DNA of 64,000 nucleotides from UBA1231 sp045652765. Its GTDB lineage: Bacteria; Bacillota_I; Bacilli_A; ML615J-28; CAG-313. The stretch is from contig JAZOLG010000020.1 of NCBI GenBank assembly GCA_045652765.1, positions 62,001 through 126,000 on the forward strand, read 5' to 3'. A program made the position numbers and the translations under genes. Positions 26,047 to 37,400 of the stretch are shown in pieces (the first letter of the stretch is position 1; each line of letters starts with the position of its first letter). Below the pieces are notes generated by a model. That model did not search any database and was not told where the DNA came from. It saw nothing but the letters and a program-made list of their open reading frames with translations.

Positions 26047-29000
26047 GAAGAAAAAACTCTTAATATTTTCAATTGCTGCACTTTTGGTAATTGCTGCAAT
26101 CGTACTGATTGGACAACTAACAAAAGAAAAACCACTTGAATATACTTACAATCATAGTGCTAACACAGTTGCAAGTATTGAAAATGGTGACTACGCAACA
26201 TATTTAAGCCAATTGAAAAAACATTTAGGCTTAAAAGATACTGATGATATTGAGACTCCTCAAAACAAAGCAAAGATTAATGGTGTTGATTATTTCGAAA
26301 ACGCAAGTGAAATAATTTCAACAACTGCTAATCATGAGGCAAAAGTAATTACGGCTTATACTACTGCTGGAGATAGTTTTATTTATGAAGATGGCAAAAA
26401 AGTTTCATTGGAAAATATTAACACTCTTATGGTAGGTAATACAAATGACTTAGTTTACAAAGTAAATATTGATAAAGCTGGTAATTACAACATTGTTGTT
26501 AACTATGTAACAACAGATGGTTTAAACACAATTTATAGTAGTTTCTCATCTTCTATTGAAAGAAAATTAACTTTAATTACTGGTGATGAAGCTATCAATA
26601 AAATCTTTGAAGAAAACATGGGTAATCAAAGTTATGTATTCTCAAGAGTTTGGAAAAGAGATCCAGGACAAGATAAAACTACAGATATTACAGTTTCTGA
26701 ATTATCAAAATATGACACTAAACATTCATATTTAAGTTTAGCAGCAGATACTAAAGGTAATGATGTTAAACCATCTCAAAAAGAAGAAAATAACATTTAT
26801 GTTTCAGCATATTTATCTGACTACATGGGATATGTAACTGAACCATATCAATATTATTTTACTCAAGGTGAAAATACATTAGTGTTCTCAGCTATAAAAG
26901 AAAGTATTCAAATTGTAAGTGTAGAAATCCTACCTGTTGAAGATACTCCTTCATACAAAGAATATTTAGATGAACATCAAAACGCTGTTAATTCTGCACC
27001 TAGCAATTATAGCTACCGTGTAGAAGGTGAAGCATCTAAATATACTTCATCTCCAACATTAAATCCTATTACAGATAGAACTAGCTCAAACACTTATCCA
27101 TTCAGTATTAAAAATACTAAATTAAATTCAATAGGTGGAGATAGCTGGAAAGTTCTTGGCGACTGGATTATTTGGGAATTTGAAGTTCCTGCTGATGGTT
27201 GGTATAATATTTCTTTAAGAGCACGTCAAAATCTTGTTCGTGGTATGTACTCTCATAGAAAAGTTTATATTGACAATCAAATTCCATTTGAAGAATTAAA
27301 ACAAACAGTTTTCCAATTCTCTTCTGATTGGCAAAATGTTACTTTAGGTTCAAATGATACTGGTGAACCTTTTAAATTCTATCTAAAAGCTGGTAAACAC
27401 CAAGTTAAGATGGAAGTTACTCTTGGAGTTTATGGTGAACTTGTTGAAGAACTTGAAAATATCACAGGTGATTTAAATAAATTATACTTAGATATTATCA
27501 AATATACAACAGCTTCTCCAGATACAAACCGTGACTACAACTTACACAACATGGAAAGCTTCGGAGATTTAAATCTTATGAAGAGACTTGAAGATGCGTC
27601 TTTAAGACTTCAAGTTGTTTCAAAAGAAATTGCAAGAATCTCAAGTAAGAATGCTGACAAAGAAGATACAGTTGGTGATGGTGAAATTTACGAAGATGGT
27701 AAGAGTGACAAAACAGGGGTTATCGATACTCTTGTTGAACAATTAAATTTATTCTTAGAAAATCCAAATAAATTAACAAAACAATTAAGTTCATTTAGTA
27801 CAAACGTATCAAGCTTAGGTACATTACTTTCAACTTTACAAGAGTTCCCATTAACTGTTGACTATCTTGCGGTATATGCGGCTGATGGAGACTACAAAAT
27901 GCAAAAACCTAATGAAGGATTCTTCAAAAGAATTTGGAATTCTATCGTTAGTTTCTTCTACTCATTCATTATTGACTATTCTGAAATCGGTTCATTAAGT
28001 GCTGATAAAATAGAAGGTGTTCAAGAAGTTGAAATTGAAGTTTGGATGACAATGGGTCGTGACCAAGCGAACGTAATTAGAAAATTAATTGACACACAAT
28101 TCTTAAAAAATGAAGAAGATTTACCAATTATTAATGGTAAGAAAACTCACATCTCTGTTAATTTAAAATTAACTGGTGCTGACGTATTATTAAGAGCATC
28201 ACTTGCTGGAGTTGGTCCTGAAGTAGCAATCAACGTAGATTCTAGTTTACCTGTTAACTACGGTCTTCGTGGAGCAGCTTTAGACTTACAAGAAGCATTC
28301 GGTGATGACTTTACACAACATGTAAATGCTAACTTTAAACCAAGTTCTATCAGACAATTTACATTTAATGGTGGAACTTATGCATTGCCAGAAAAACAAT
28401 TATTTATGATGATGTTCGTAAGAACAGACATTATGGAAGAATTATATGGTGAGTCTTGGGAAAGTCATATTCCACAAACTTGGGATGAAGTACTTTCTAT
28501 GATGACAGACTTACAAACTGATGCATTACAATTCTATCTACCAGTTAACGAAGCGGGTGCTTCAGCTCTTAACCCAGCATTTGTAAGTATGTTATATCAA
28601 CGTGGTGGTAGACTTTATTCAACAGATGCAAAAGAAAGTGGATTATTAAGTAATGAAAAAATTGACGAAAATGGTCAAACATTAAGTCAAATTGGTATGG
28701 ATACATTTGAGTATTGGACAGACTTCTATACTAAATATTCATTCCCACTATCTGCTTCATTCCTTAACCGTTTCCGTTCAGGGGAAATGCCTATCGGTAT
28801 TTCATACTATGAAATGTACAATACTTTAGCGGTATTCGCTCCAGAAATTCGTGGTGACTGGGCATTCTATCCAGTTCCTGGAACATTAACTCAAGTAACT
28901 GATGATGAAGGTAACATTCATGAAGTTATCAATCATACATCTGTAGCATCTGGTTCAGGTGCAATCATTACAGCTAAAAATGCTGAAAGAGATGAACTTA

Positions 29001-29461
29001 AAAAATATGCTGCATGGGAGTTCTTAAAATGGTGGACATCAACAGATATTCAAAGTAACTTCGGTAAAGAAATGGAAGGTATCTTAGGTATCTCTGCTCG
29101 TCATGCTACTGCTAACTTTAATGCGTTCCGTAAATTAGCTTGGCCTCAAGCTGATATGGAAATCTTATTAAAACAATGGGGTGTTGTTACTGATCGTAAT
29201 AATCAATTAACAATGACTATTGATGGTGAAGAATACTTATATGAAATTATTGACGGTGTTAAACATTTATATGGTGTTCGTGAAATTCCACAAATCGCCG
29301 GAAGTTATATCACTGGTCGTGAAATCGAAAATGCTTATCGTACTGTAATTAACAAAAACGTTAATGCTAAAGAAACATTATATAAATTTGCACAAAATAT
29401 TAATAACGAAATTGACCGTAAACGTGAAGAATTCGGTTTACCACTAAAAGACGATAAATAG
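26039..29461 (+). CDS. Giant membrane-anchored solute-binding protein with carbohydrate-binding-like region
   Basis: The 1140-residue protein has one N-terminal membrane segment (about 7-25) after a KKKK stretch, and no lipobox, so it is probably tethered by an uncleaved anchor. The middle (about 325-500) has a beta-sandwich-like region (GDWIIWEFEVPADGWYNISLRAR) resembling carbohydrate-binding modules fused to binding proteins in Paenibacillus and relatives. A helical stretch (about 515-620) follows. The C-terminal part (about 663-1130, EVEIEVWMTMGRDQANVIRKLID) is a family-1 solute-binding domain. It directly precedes two permease genes and is their likely receptor. The ligand is inferred to be a large amino-sugar oligomer. 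Confidence 0.78.
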   Translation: MSKKKKLLIFSIAALLVIAAIVLIGQLTKEKPLEYTYNHSANTVASIENGDYATYLSQLKKHLGLKDTDDIETPQNKAKINGVDYFENASEIISTTANHEAKVITAYTTAGDSFIYEDGKKVSLENINTLMVGNTNDLVYKVNIDKAGNYNIVVNYVTTDGLNTIYSSFSSSIERKLTLITGDEAINKIFEENMGNQSYVFSRVWKRDPGQDKTTDITVSELSKYDTKHSYLSLAADTKGNDVKPSQKEENNIYVSAYLSDYMGYVTEPYQYYFTQGENTLVFSAIKESIQIVSVEILPVEDTPSYKEYLDEHQNAVNSAPSNYSYRVEGEASKYTSSPTLNPITDRTSSNTYPFSIKNTKLNSIGGDSWKVLGDWIIWEFEVPADGWYNISLRARQNLVRGMYSHRKVYIDNQIPFEELKQTVFQFSSDWQNVTLGSNDTGEPFKFYLKAGKHQVKMEVTLGVYGELVEELENITGDLNKLYLDIIKYTTASPDTNRDYNLHNMESFGDLNLMKRLEDASLRLQVVSKEIARISSKNADKEDTVGDGEIYEDGKSDKTGVIDTLVEQLNLFLENPNKLTKQLSSFSTNVSSLGTLLSTLQEFPLTVDYLAVYAADGDYKMQKPNEGFFKRIWNSIVSFFYSFIIDYSEIGSLSADKIEGVQEVEIEVWMTMGRDQANVIRKLIDTQFLKNEEDLPIINGKKTHISVNLKLTGADVLLRASLAGVGPEVAINVDSSLPVNYGLRGAALDLQEAFGDDFTQHVNANFKPSSIRQFTFNGGTYALPEKQLFMMMFVRTDIMEELYGESWESHIPQTWDEVLSMMTDLQTDALQFYLPVNEAGASALNPAFVSMLYQRGGRLYSTDAKESGLLSNEKIDENGQTLSQIGMDTFEYWTDFYTKYSFPLSASFLNRFRSGEMPIGISYYEMYNTLAVFAPEIRGDWAFYPVPGTLTQVTDDEGNIHEVINHTSVASGSGAIITAKNAERDELKKYAAWEFLKWWTSTDIQSNFGKEMEGILGISARHATANFNAFRKLAWPQADMEILLKQWGVVTDRNNQLTMTIDGEEYLYEIIDGVKHLYGVREIPQIAGSYITGREIENAYRTVINKNVNAKETLYKFAQNINNEIDRKREEFGLPLKDDK

Positions 29462-29479
29462 AAATAGGAGGAAATAAAT

Positions 29480-30832
29480 ATGAAAATCTTTTTATATGTT
29501 GCATTCTCATTAATATTTGCTCTTATTACTTATAAATTCGTAAAAGTTATTCTAAAGAATCAAAAATTGAACAAAAATAAAGTTCAATTAACTCGTGCAG
29601 AAAAACAAAAAATTGCGATTGAAAAGAAAGAAAATCGTTCTGAAGAAAAACGTTTATTACGTGAAGCAATGGCACAAAAGAAAGCTGAATGGAAAGCTGA
29701 AGATGCCGCTGCTGATGCTGAAGCAAAGCAAAATATTATTGATTTGAAACAACAAATTGAAGAAGCAAAACCAATCTGGGAAGAGTATCATAAACGCTAT
29801 AAAGAAAACCCAGAAGATGAAAAAGCTGTTGAAGAATATTTCGAATATAATAAGTTCTACAACCGCTTATTACAAAAATTACGTATTGAAAAAGAACGTG
29901 TATCTCTAACTCGTAAAATGGAACGTTGGAGTAAACGTGGAGGTAGATTACGTAGGGAAATTTTCATTAAGAGACAATACTACTATTTAGTAGCTCCTTA
30001 TGTAATTTTATTCTTTGTATTTACAGTTTTACCTGTAGTAATCTCATTAGTATTGAGTTTTACAAACTTTAACCTATTAGAGTTCCCAGACTTTGTAGGT
30101 TGGACAAACTACATGCGTTTGTTCGTAGATGATGAAAACTTTATGACAGCTATTAAAAATACATTAATCTTAGCTGTTGTAACAGGTCCATTAAGTTATT
30201 TAATGGCTTTCGTATTTGCGTGGTTAATTAATGAACTTCGTCCAAGACTTCGTTCATTCATGACATTAATTTTCTATGCACCATCTATTTCAGGTTCTGC
30301 ATACTTAGTATGGAAATTAATCTTCTCAAGTGATAGTTATGGTTACGCAAATGCATACTTAATTAAATTTGGTATTTTAAATGAACCAGTTCAATGGTTA
30401 CAAAATGAAACGTACATAATTTGGATCATCATGATCGTACAATTATGGTTAAGTTTAGGTGTAAGTTTCTTATCATTCATTGCCGGTTTACAAGGTGTTG
30501 ATAAAACATTATACGAAGCAGGTGCAATTGATGGTATTAGAAACCGTTGGCAAGAGTTATGGTTTATAACTTTACCACAAATGAAATCACAATTAATGTT
30601 CGGGGCCGTAATGCAAATTACATCAAGTTTATCTATTGCTGATGTATCAGTTCAGATGGCAGGTTTCCCATCAGTCAACTACGCCGGACATACAATTATC
30701 ACTCACTTGATGGACTATGGTAACATCCGTATGGAAATGGGTTACGCATCAGCCATCGCAACAGTACTATTCCTAATCATGATACTTGCAAATATGTTAG
30801 TACGTAAAATTTTAAGAAGGGTAGGTAGCTAA
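29480..30832 (+). CDS. Sugar ABC transporter permease with N-terminal helical extension
   Basis: The 450-residue MalF-type permease has the ATPase-contact EAA loop YEAGAIDGIRNRWQELWFITLPQM (about 350-374). Six core helices begin near residue 168. Unusually, an extra N-terminal membrane helix (about 1-24) and a highly charged, probably coiled-coil stretch of some 130 residues (about 35-165, rich in Lys and Glu) precede the core. Ordinary MalF-like permeases of this group have about 290-330 residues. The extension could contact the ATPase, the cytoskeleton or the other unusual proteins of the unit. It pairs with the next gene. Confidence 0.85.
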   Translation: MKIFLYVAFSLIFALITYKFVKVILKNQKLNKNKVQLTRAEKQKIAIEKKENRSEEKRLLREAMAQKKAEWKAEDAAADAEAKQNIIDLKQQIEEAKPIWEEYHKRYKENPEDEKAVEEYFEYNKFYNRLLQKLRIEKERVSLTRKMERWSKRGGRLRREIFIKRQYYYLVAPYVILFFVFTVLPVVISLVLSFTNFNLLEFPDFVGWTNYMRLFVDDENFMTAIKNTLILAVVTGPLSYLMAFVFAWLINELRPRLRSFMTLIFYAPSISGSAYLVWKLIFSSDSYGYANAYLIKFGILNEPVQWLQNETYIIWIIMIVQLWLSLGVSFLSFIAGLQGVDKTLYEAGAIDGIRNRWQELWFITLPQMKSQLMFGAVMQITSSLSIADVSVQMAGFPSVNYAGHTIITHLMDYGNIRMEMGYASAIATVLFLIMILANMLVRKILRRVGS

Positions 30833-30834
30833 TA

Positions 30835-31848
30835 ATGGCAGATAAATTTGATGATGCAATTGGCGGTGCGGAGTTATCCAAAGCCGAGTTAAAAAGTATT
30901 AAACGTCAACAAAAATTAGCCAAAAAATATGGTATTCGTGATGAAGCTACCATGGGCAAAGTTGAACGATTCTTCTATTTACGTGCTAAGAAAAGAAGAA
31001 TTAAGAAAAAGAAAAGAATGAGCAGAAGTTTAGGTGGAGACATTGCTTTATTCATGATGTTGTTATTCTTTGGTTTATTTAGTGCTTACCCACTAGTTTA
31101 CTCAATCAATGCTGCATTTAAACCTTTAAATGAATTATTCATTTTCCCACCAAGATTATTCGTACAAAACCCTACAACAGATAACTTTACAGACCTTGCA
31201 ATGTTGATGCAAGACTCTTGGGTTCCTTTCTCAAGATATTTCTTTAATACAATCTTCATTACATTAATGGGTACAATTGGTCACGTAATCATTGCTTCAA
31301 TGGCTGCGTATCCTCTTGCAAAACATAGATTCCCAGGTAGTAAAGTAATTTTCGGTTTAGTAGTTTATTCTTTAATGTTCGCTGCACAAGTTACAGCAAC
31401 ACCTAAATACATTATCTTTAGTGTTTTAGGACTTGTAGATACTCAATGGGCTATTATTATTCCAGCCTTTGCTTATTCATTAGGTCTATACTTGATGAAA
31501 CAGTTTATGGATGATATTCCAATGGAATTAATTGAATCAGCAAAAATTGATGGTGCAAACGAATTCCAAATTTACTGGCGTATAGTTATGCCACTAGTAA
31601 AACCAGCATGGTTAACACTTATTATTCTATTATTCCAACAATTATGGAATAACGATGGTGGAACATTCATTTATAGTGAACAATTAAAACCATTAAGTTA
31701 CTCACTACACCAAATCGTTGCCGGTGGTGTTGCGAGAACAGGTAGTGCCTCTGCCGTTATCTTAATTATGATGATTGTGCCAATTACTGTCTTTGTATTA
31801 TCACAAAGTCAAATCATTGAAACAATGGCGCATTCAGGTATGAAGTAG
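30835..31848 (+). CDS. Carbohydrate ABC transporter permease, MalG type
   Basis: The 337-residue permease has six membrane helices and the EAA loop IESAKIDGANEFQIYWRIVMPL (about 227-248). A basic cytoplasmic N-terminus of about 60 residues (RAKKRRIKKKKR) is longer than usual. The product partners the MalF-type permease encoded 2 nt upstream and forms the first of two permease pairs in unit C. As in many Firmicute CUT1 systems no ATPase gene is present, so a shared MsmX-like ATPase encoded elsewhere is expected. Confidence 0.87.
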   Translation: MADKFDDAIGGAELSKAELKSIKRQQKLAKKYGIRDEATMGKVERFFYLRAKKRRIKKKKRMSRSLGGDIALFMMLLFFGLFSAYPLVYSINAAFKPLNELFIFPPRLFVQNPTTDNFTDLAMLMQDSWVPFSRYFFNTIFITLMGTIGHVIIASMAAYPLAKHRFPGSKVIFGLVVYSLMFAAQVTATPKYIIFSVLGLVDTQWAIIIPAFAYSLGLYLMKQFMDDIPMELIESAKIDGANEFQIYWRIVMPLVKPAWLTLIILLFQQLWNNDGGTFIYSEQLKPLSYSLHQIVAGGVARTGSASAVILIMMIVPITVFVLSQSQIIETMAHSGMK

Positions 31849-31860
31849 GAGGTACAAAAA

Positions 31861-33744
31861 ATGAAAAAGAAAATATTATTTTTAACAATTTTATTAACAT
31901 TCTTACTTGTACCAACATTCGTAATTGGTGCATACTCTTACAACTATGATTTCTTTAAAAATCCAATTTATTCAAGTGAAGGTTTAACTTTCAAAGATGC
32001 AATTGACTTTAATGAAATCTTTAAAAATGGTGATTCATTTACAGATTCTGAAAACTTTATCGGTGGTACAGTAATTGATCACTTCATTGATTTATCTGAC
32101 TTAGCTGTTTACGAAGATGAAATATATGTACTTGATGGTGCATCTACAGCATCTAAAAAAGATGTAATTGAGTTTACAGTTAATGCAAGAAAACAAGAAG
32201 ATGTAGATAAAAATCCTGAAGCTTCTGCAAGTGAACAAAAAGTTCAAGTTTACAAAAATAGTGGAATCTATTTATTAAATCCAGATTACACAATTAAAGA
32301 CAGAATGAACGTATTTGAAATTACAGATGAAGCTGCAAAAGCATTAGCAGAATCTTATTACTATGAACTAAAAGATGGTAAGAGAGAATACTTATTTGAT
32401 TCAGAACATCCTGAAAAGGTTACAATTGAACAAATTCAAGCAGCTACAATTTTAATTGACAAAAACAATAAAGTTATTCGTGCTCCATTCTTTGCATATG
32501 ATATTAATCCTAGTGAAGACGGATACGAAACATGTGTAATGTTAAACTCTGCAAATGGTTTATACGTTACAAAAGATTATATTTATGTAGCAGATTCTGG
32601 TAATGCAAGAATTCTTGGTATTCGTAAGTCTGACTACGTTGTAGATAAAGTGTACACTACACCTAATGATGAAGGTACATTCTACATGTTCGATTATGCT
32701 GATGAAGCAACAACAAAAATTTTATATCAACCTTCAAAAATTGTTGTAGACGATTCTGGTCGTTTATATACAATCGCAACTAATACATACCAAGGTATTA
32801 TTGAATACAATCAAGATTCTGAATTCAATCGTTTCTTAGGTAAAAACTTAGTTACAAAACGTTCTTGGTGGTCATTCTTATTAAGTGAAGAACAATATGC
32901 TAAACTATCACTTAACTTACCATCAGAATTTACAAATTTAACACTTGACGATCGTCAATTAATTTATGCTACTGCTCAACCAGACCCATCTGCAACAACA
33001 GCAGCAGAAATGATTAAACTTATTAATACATCTGGTAAAGACGTATTAAAACGTAATGGATATGTTACACCTGATGGTGATATTAAATATGCATCATACG
33101 TTAAACCAGCCGTTGAAGGATCTTCTAAGTTTACAGCAATCGATGTAAATAAAGACCGTATCTATTCAGTAGCTGATAGAACAAGAGGTCGTATTTTCAC
33201 ATATGATGAAGAAGGTAACTTACTTTATGTATCTGGTGAAAAAGGTGATCTAGAAAGTAATATTAAAAATCCAGTAGCTTTAAGATATTTCAATGTATCT
33301 GATTCAACTGGTGAAAACACTTTAGAATATGTATTGTTACTTGACCAAGGCGCAGGTACAGTTATGGTTTACGAAACTACTCAGTTTGGTAAATTAGTAA
33401 ATGAAGCTACAAGCTTATATTTAAGAAATGATATTCATGGTGCCAAAGCTAAGTGGGAAGAAGTTTCTAAGATGAATAGTAACTATGAACTTGCTTATGT
33501 TGGTATCGGTAAGAGCTTATTAAGAAATGGCGATTACAAAGAAGCTATGGTAAACTTTGAATTAGGTCACAATGCTGAATATTATTCAGACGCATTCAAA
33601 CTTTATCGTAATGATTTAATTAAAGAACACTTTGGAATTCTTATGACAGGAATTGTTATTATTTGTGTAGCAGGTGTTGCATTAACAGTTTCTAAAAAGA
33701 TTTACAAAAGAAATCTAGAAAGATCACAAAGGGAGGAAGCGTAA
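31861..33744 (+). CDS. Surface NHL/beta-propeller protein with TPR segment and C-terminal membrane helix
   Basis: The 627-residue protein has an N-terminal hydrophobic segment (about 4-24). Beta-propeller or NHL-like repeats follow (about 75-500; GLYVTKDYIYVADSGNARILGI, then KFTAIDVNKDRIYSVADR). A short TPR pair (about 520-580; AKAKWEEVSKMNSNYELAYVGIGKSLLRNGDYKEAMVNFE) precedes a C-terminal membrane helix (about 595-615) with a basic tail. It is most likely exposed outside the membrane. In other Firmicutes similar NHL proteins are encoded beside YIP1, DUF5696 and permease genes, as here. The role of the group is not established, and a scaffold for the importer is a guess. Confidence 0.65.
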   Translation: MKKKILFLTILLTFLLVPTFVIGAYSYNYDFFKNPIYSSEGLTFKDAIDFNEIFKNGDSFTDSENFIGGTVIDHFIDLSDLAVYEDEIYVLDGASTASKKDVIEFTVNARKQEDVDKNPEASASEQKVQVYKNSGIYLLNPDYTIKDRMNVFEITDEAAKALAESYYYELKDGKREYLFDSEHPEKVTIEQIQAATILIDKNNKVIRAPFFAYDINPSEDGYETCVMLNSANGLYVTKDYIYVADSGNARILGIRKSDYVVDKVYTTPNDEGTFYMFDYADEATTKILYQPSKIVVDDSGRLYTIATNTYQGIIEYNQDSEFNRFLGKNLVTKRSWWSFLLSEEQYAKLSLNLPSEFTNLTLDDRQLIYATAQPDPSATTAAEMIKLINTSGKDVLKRNGYVTPDGDIKYASYVKPAVEGSSKFTAIDVNKDRIYSVADRTRGRIFTYDEEGNLLYVSGEKGDLESNIKNPVALRYFNVSDSTGENTLEYVLLLDQGAGTVMVYETTQFGKLVNEATSLYLRNDIHGAKAKWEEVSKMNSNYELAYVGIGKSLLRNGDYKEAMVNFELGHNAEYYSDAFKLYRNDLIKEHFGILMTGIVIICVAGVALTVSKKIYKRNLERSQREEA

Positions 33745-34407
33745 ATGAAAGTATTAAATTACATTAAAAAGTTATTAAGTGCTTTTTATGAAAACTTCGT
33801 TAAAGTTCCTCTAAGATTATTATCACATCCAGTACTTGGATATACAGAATTTAAAGAAGATAAAAAAGGCAAATTAAGTGTTGGTATCGGAATGGTATTA
33901 ATTTATGCATTACTAACAATTATTCGTTATAATACTGATGGTATCATTATCAACAAAAACGACCCTACAAAATTTAATAGTATTCTATTAATAGTTTATG
34001 CAGTAATGCCACTTGTAATTTTATCAGTTGCTAACTGGAGTATTTCAACTCTTATGGATGGTAAAGCAACTATGAAACAAATCTTTACAATGGGTGGTTA
34101 TTCTTATTTTCCATTAATTATTTTTGGAATTATCAACTTAGTATTAAGTAATGTATTAACTGTTGATGAAGCAGACATGATCGTTTTATTTACAGTTTTA
34201 GGTTTTGCGTTAACTGTTTATATGATTTTTATGGGACTAGTAGTATTACAAGAATATGGTGTTGCGAAAGCTGTTTGGACTGTAATCCTTACAATTGTTG
34301 CAACTGCTGTTATTCTATTTATTGCACTTCTTGTCTTCGACTTATCACAACAAATATACGGTTTCTTCTACTCATTGTATAAAGAAATTGTATCGAGATT
34401 CTTATAG
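33745..34407 (+). CDS. YIP1-family integral membrane protein
   Basis: The 220-residue polytopic protein has about five membrane helices in the YIP1 pattern (FKEDKKGKLSVGIGMVLIYALL, LVILSVANWSISTLMDGKATMKQIF). The central NWSISTLMDG segment is typical. YIP1 proteins in bacteria are uncharacterised membrane proteins often found beside sugar transport genes. The ATG follows the previous stop without a gap, and a GGAGG site lies inside the upstream gene. It is placed between the NHL protein and DUF5696, the same order as in related operons known from Paenibacillus-like genomes. Confidence 0.7.
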   Translation: MKVLNYIKKLLSAFYENFVKVPLRLLSHPVLGYTEFKEDKKGKLSVGIGMVLIYALLTIIRYNTDGIIINKNDPTKFNSILLIVYAVMPLVILSVANWSISTLMDGKATMKQIFTMGGYSYFPLIIFGIINLVLSNVLTVDEADMIVLFTVLGFALTVYMIFMGLVVLQEYGVAKAVWTVILTIVATAVILFIALLVFDLSQQIYGFFYSLYKEIVSRFL

Positions 34408-34419
34408 GAGGTAGTCGAG

Positions 34420-37400
34420 ATGAAATTAAGATGGCCTAAATTTTTAACAGTTAAAAGAACAATTTTATTTGCATTGTTATTATTTGTAATAATCTTTGCA
34501 TTAGTTTATTTCTTCGGTGGTTATAAAGCTTCTGCTTTAAGTAGTGATTTGATGGAATTTAATCCTGATGGATTTAAGCACATTGATCAATATATCAAAG
34601 ATGAAGAAGCAGATAATCAAGCAGAATTTGATAAATTATTAAATGAGTTAACTGTAGCAAATTATGATGAAAAAATTGATGCTGTTATTGCAGCATGTAC
34701 TACAGTAACTTATTTAAACCAATTAAATGCTAAACTTTCTGAATTGCAAAAAGCTGATGATGATAATGATGATAAATATCAACACAATCTTGATTCTAAT
34801 TCATTAATCACAACAGAAGAGTTTGCAAAACAAACAATGAATGAATTCCGTCCATGTTTAGAAAAATTAGATGCAAATGGAACAGGTTATAAATTAGAAT
34901 TGAATTACTTTACAACTCAATTTAAAATTATTCGTTTTGAAAAAGGCGAAAAAGTAAATGAATGGTATTCAAACCCTCAAAATACTGATTACACTGCTAG
35001 TGTTGGTTCAACACTTGCTAACCAAAAAAGTCCATTGATTCTTTATTACTACACACCAAATGGAGCTACTCTTCCATATAGTGCTTTTGAATATTCAATC
35101 AATGATAACCAAGGATCAGCGGAGGCTCCTACATACGTTGATCAAACATTTAGTTATGACATAGATCCAACAAATGGAACTCTACAAGTATATTATGAGT
35201 TACAATCTAAAGGACATAAGTATTATGACTATCCAAAATATTTAACTCCTGAACGTGTTAATGAATTAATTCAACGTAACAAGGATTATGTTGCAGCTGA
35301 ACTTGCTGCTTTTGATACAAAAAATATGAGTGAATTACAAGAATATTTTAATGATCATTACGCAGTAAGATATATTAAAAGACCAAATGAAATTGGTTCA
35401 AAACGTCAAGGACTTATTGGACCTGAATCATATAAATATTTTGTAGAAAAATTTAAATACAATGATTCTGATTACAAAAATGTAAACATTGATAACATTG
35501 TTTCACGTTTTAAAAGTATGGTAGATGCTAATAAAATTGAAGATGTCAGAAATTTATGTAAAATTATGTTTAGATTAGAATATGAATATACAGATTCTAA
35601 ACATGAATTTGTTAAAGATGGAAATATCTTAAAGACTTCAGATGCTTCTGAATTCTTAAAAAACCAATATAAATTGGATGATACATTAAGTGACTCTGCT
35701 CATCCATTCCCATTCTATGAAATCGTAGATAATTATGATGAAACTATGGGTTACAGATCTAGCCAATTTATTTCTCAAACATTAAAGAAATTCCAATATT
35801 CTGAAGAAGATTTAAAAGCTGATCAAGAATTATTTGGAGTTGAAATTGTTTCAAATAAACCTTCATTTAAAGTTGGTGTACAATATTCATTAACAGATAA
35901 AGGATTTGAAGCAAAAGTTATTAACAACTCACTTTCTGAGTCATTACCTGAAAAGTATCCAATCTATAAGATTGAAATACTTCCATATTTCTCAGCAATT
36001 AGTGCTGATTATGCTCCTTATCAATATGCCGATGGTAAAAAACAAATTGATAAAATTAACACATTAGAATCTAATGGGTATATGGTTATTCCTGATGGTA
36101 GCGGTGGTATCATTAATTTAAATAATGGTAAATTTGCTTATCAAAAACGTGTATATTCAACTGATTTAGCGTTTGTTGATGAAGTTAAAAAGACTGCTTC
36201 TGAAGATGTATTATTACCAATGTTTGGTTTAACTTATGACTCTGTAGACTTCTCAAGTGTTGCTCCTGGAAAAGAAGGAGGCTTTAGAGGAAGCAGCGTT
36301 ATCGCAAGAGCTACTCAAGGTGCTTCTCAAATGATTCTAACAGCTGGTGTTAGTGCAGCAAGTGATGCTTATAACAGAATTTGCTTCGCTGCAACATATA
36401 GAGAATCACAAACAGTAACAATTGGTACTGGTTACTATGCTAACCCAGTTACTCAAGTTACTCCAACAAATGTAAAAACTGACTTTACTGTTGAGTATTC
36501 ACTAATTAATGAACAAGGTTTAACATATTCTGATATCGCAAAACGTTATCAAGAAATGTTATATGGTGATGTTTTAGAACAAAATGCTCAAGACAAAACT
36601 AATACTCCAGTTCTTAATGCTGAATATTTAGGTTTATATGACTATAAAACAAACTTCTTAGGTATTGTATATAATGGTCATGATAGTTTAACAACTTATT
36701 CACAAGCTATTGACGTAACTAAAAAATTACAAGAATGGGGCGCTGAAAAGATTAACGTAATGTATCTTGGATGGCAAGATTCTGGTTTAGTTAACGAAAC
36801 ATTTAATGATATGAAGTTTACAAAAGACTTAGGTAATAAGAAAGAACTTCAATCAATGTTAAATTATTTCAAAGAAAATGATGTAACACTTTATCCAAAT
36901 GTTAGCTTCCTTGAAGTAAACAAAATAAACGAATCATTTGGTAAGATTAGATATGCATCTCGTGACATTTCTAATGAATTTACTGAAAAATATCCATATG
37001 ATTTAGCAAGTGGTGTTTTTGATAAAAAACAACGTGCAATCTATACTATTTCTCCAAAATTCTTCGATGTATTCTCAAGTAATTTAGTGGAAAATTTCAA
37101 AAAGAATAATCCTGAACTTGAAAGTATGGCATTCGAAAAATTAGGATCAAAAATTGTAGGTGACTACAAGAAAAAGAATGAATTCTTTAGATTCAATTCT
37201 GTTGTTGAACAAATTAATGTATTTGAAAAATTAAATGCTAACAACATTAAAAATTTAACATTAACTGCTCCTTATGAATTTGCAGTTAAATATGCTAATA
37301 ACATTGTTGAATTACCTTATGAATCAACATTATTAGACATCTTTGATTATTCTATTCCTTTCTATCAATTAGTATTCTCTGGATACCGTGATTATAGTGG

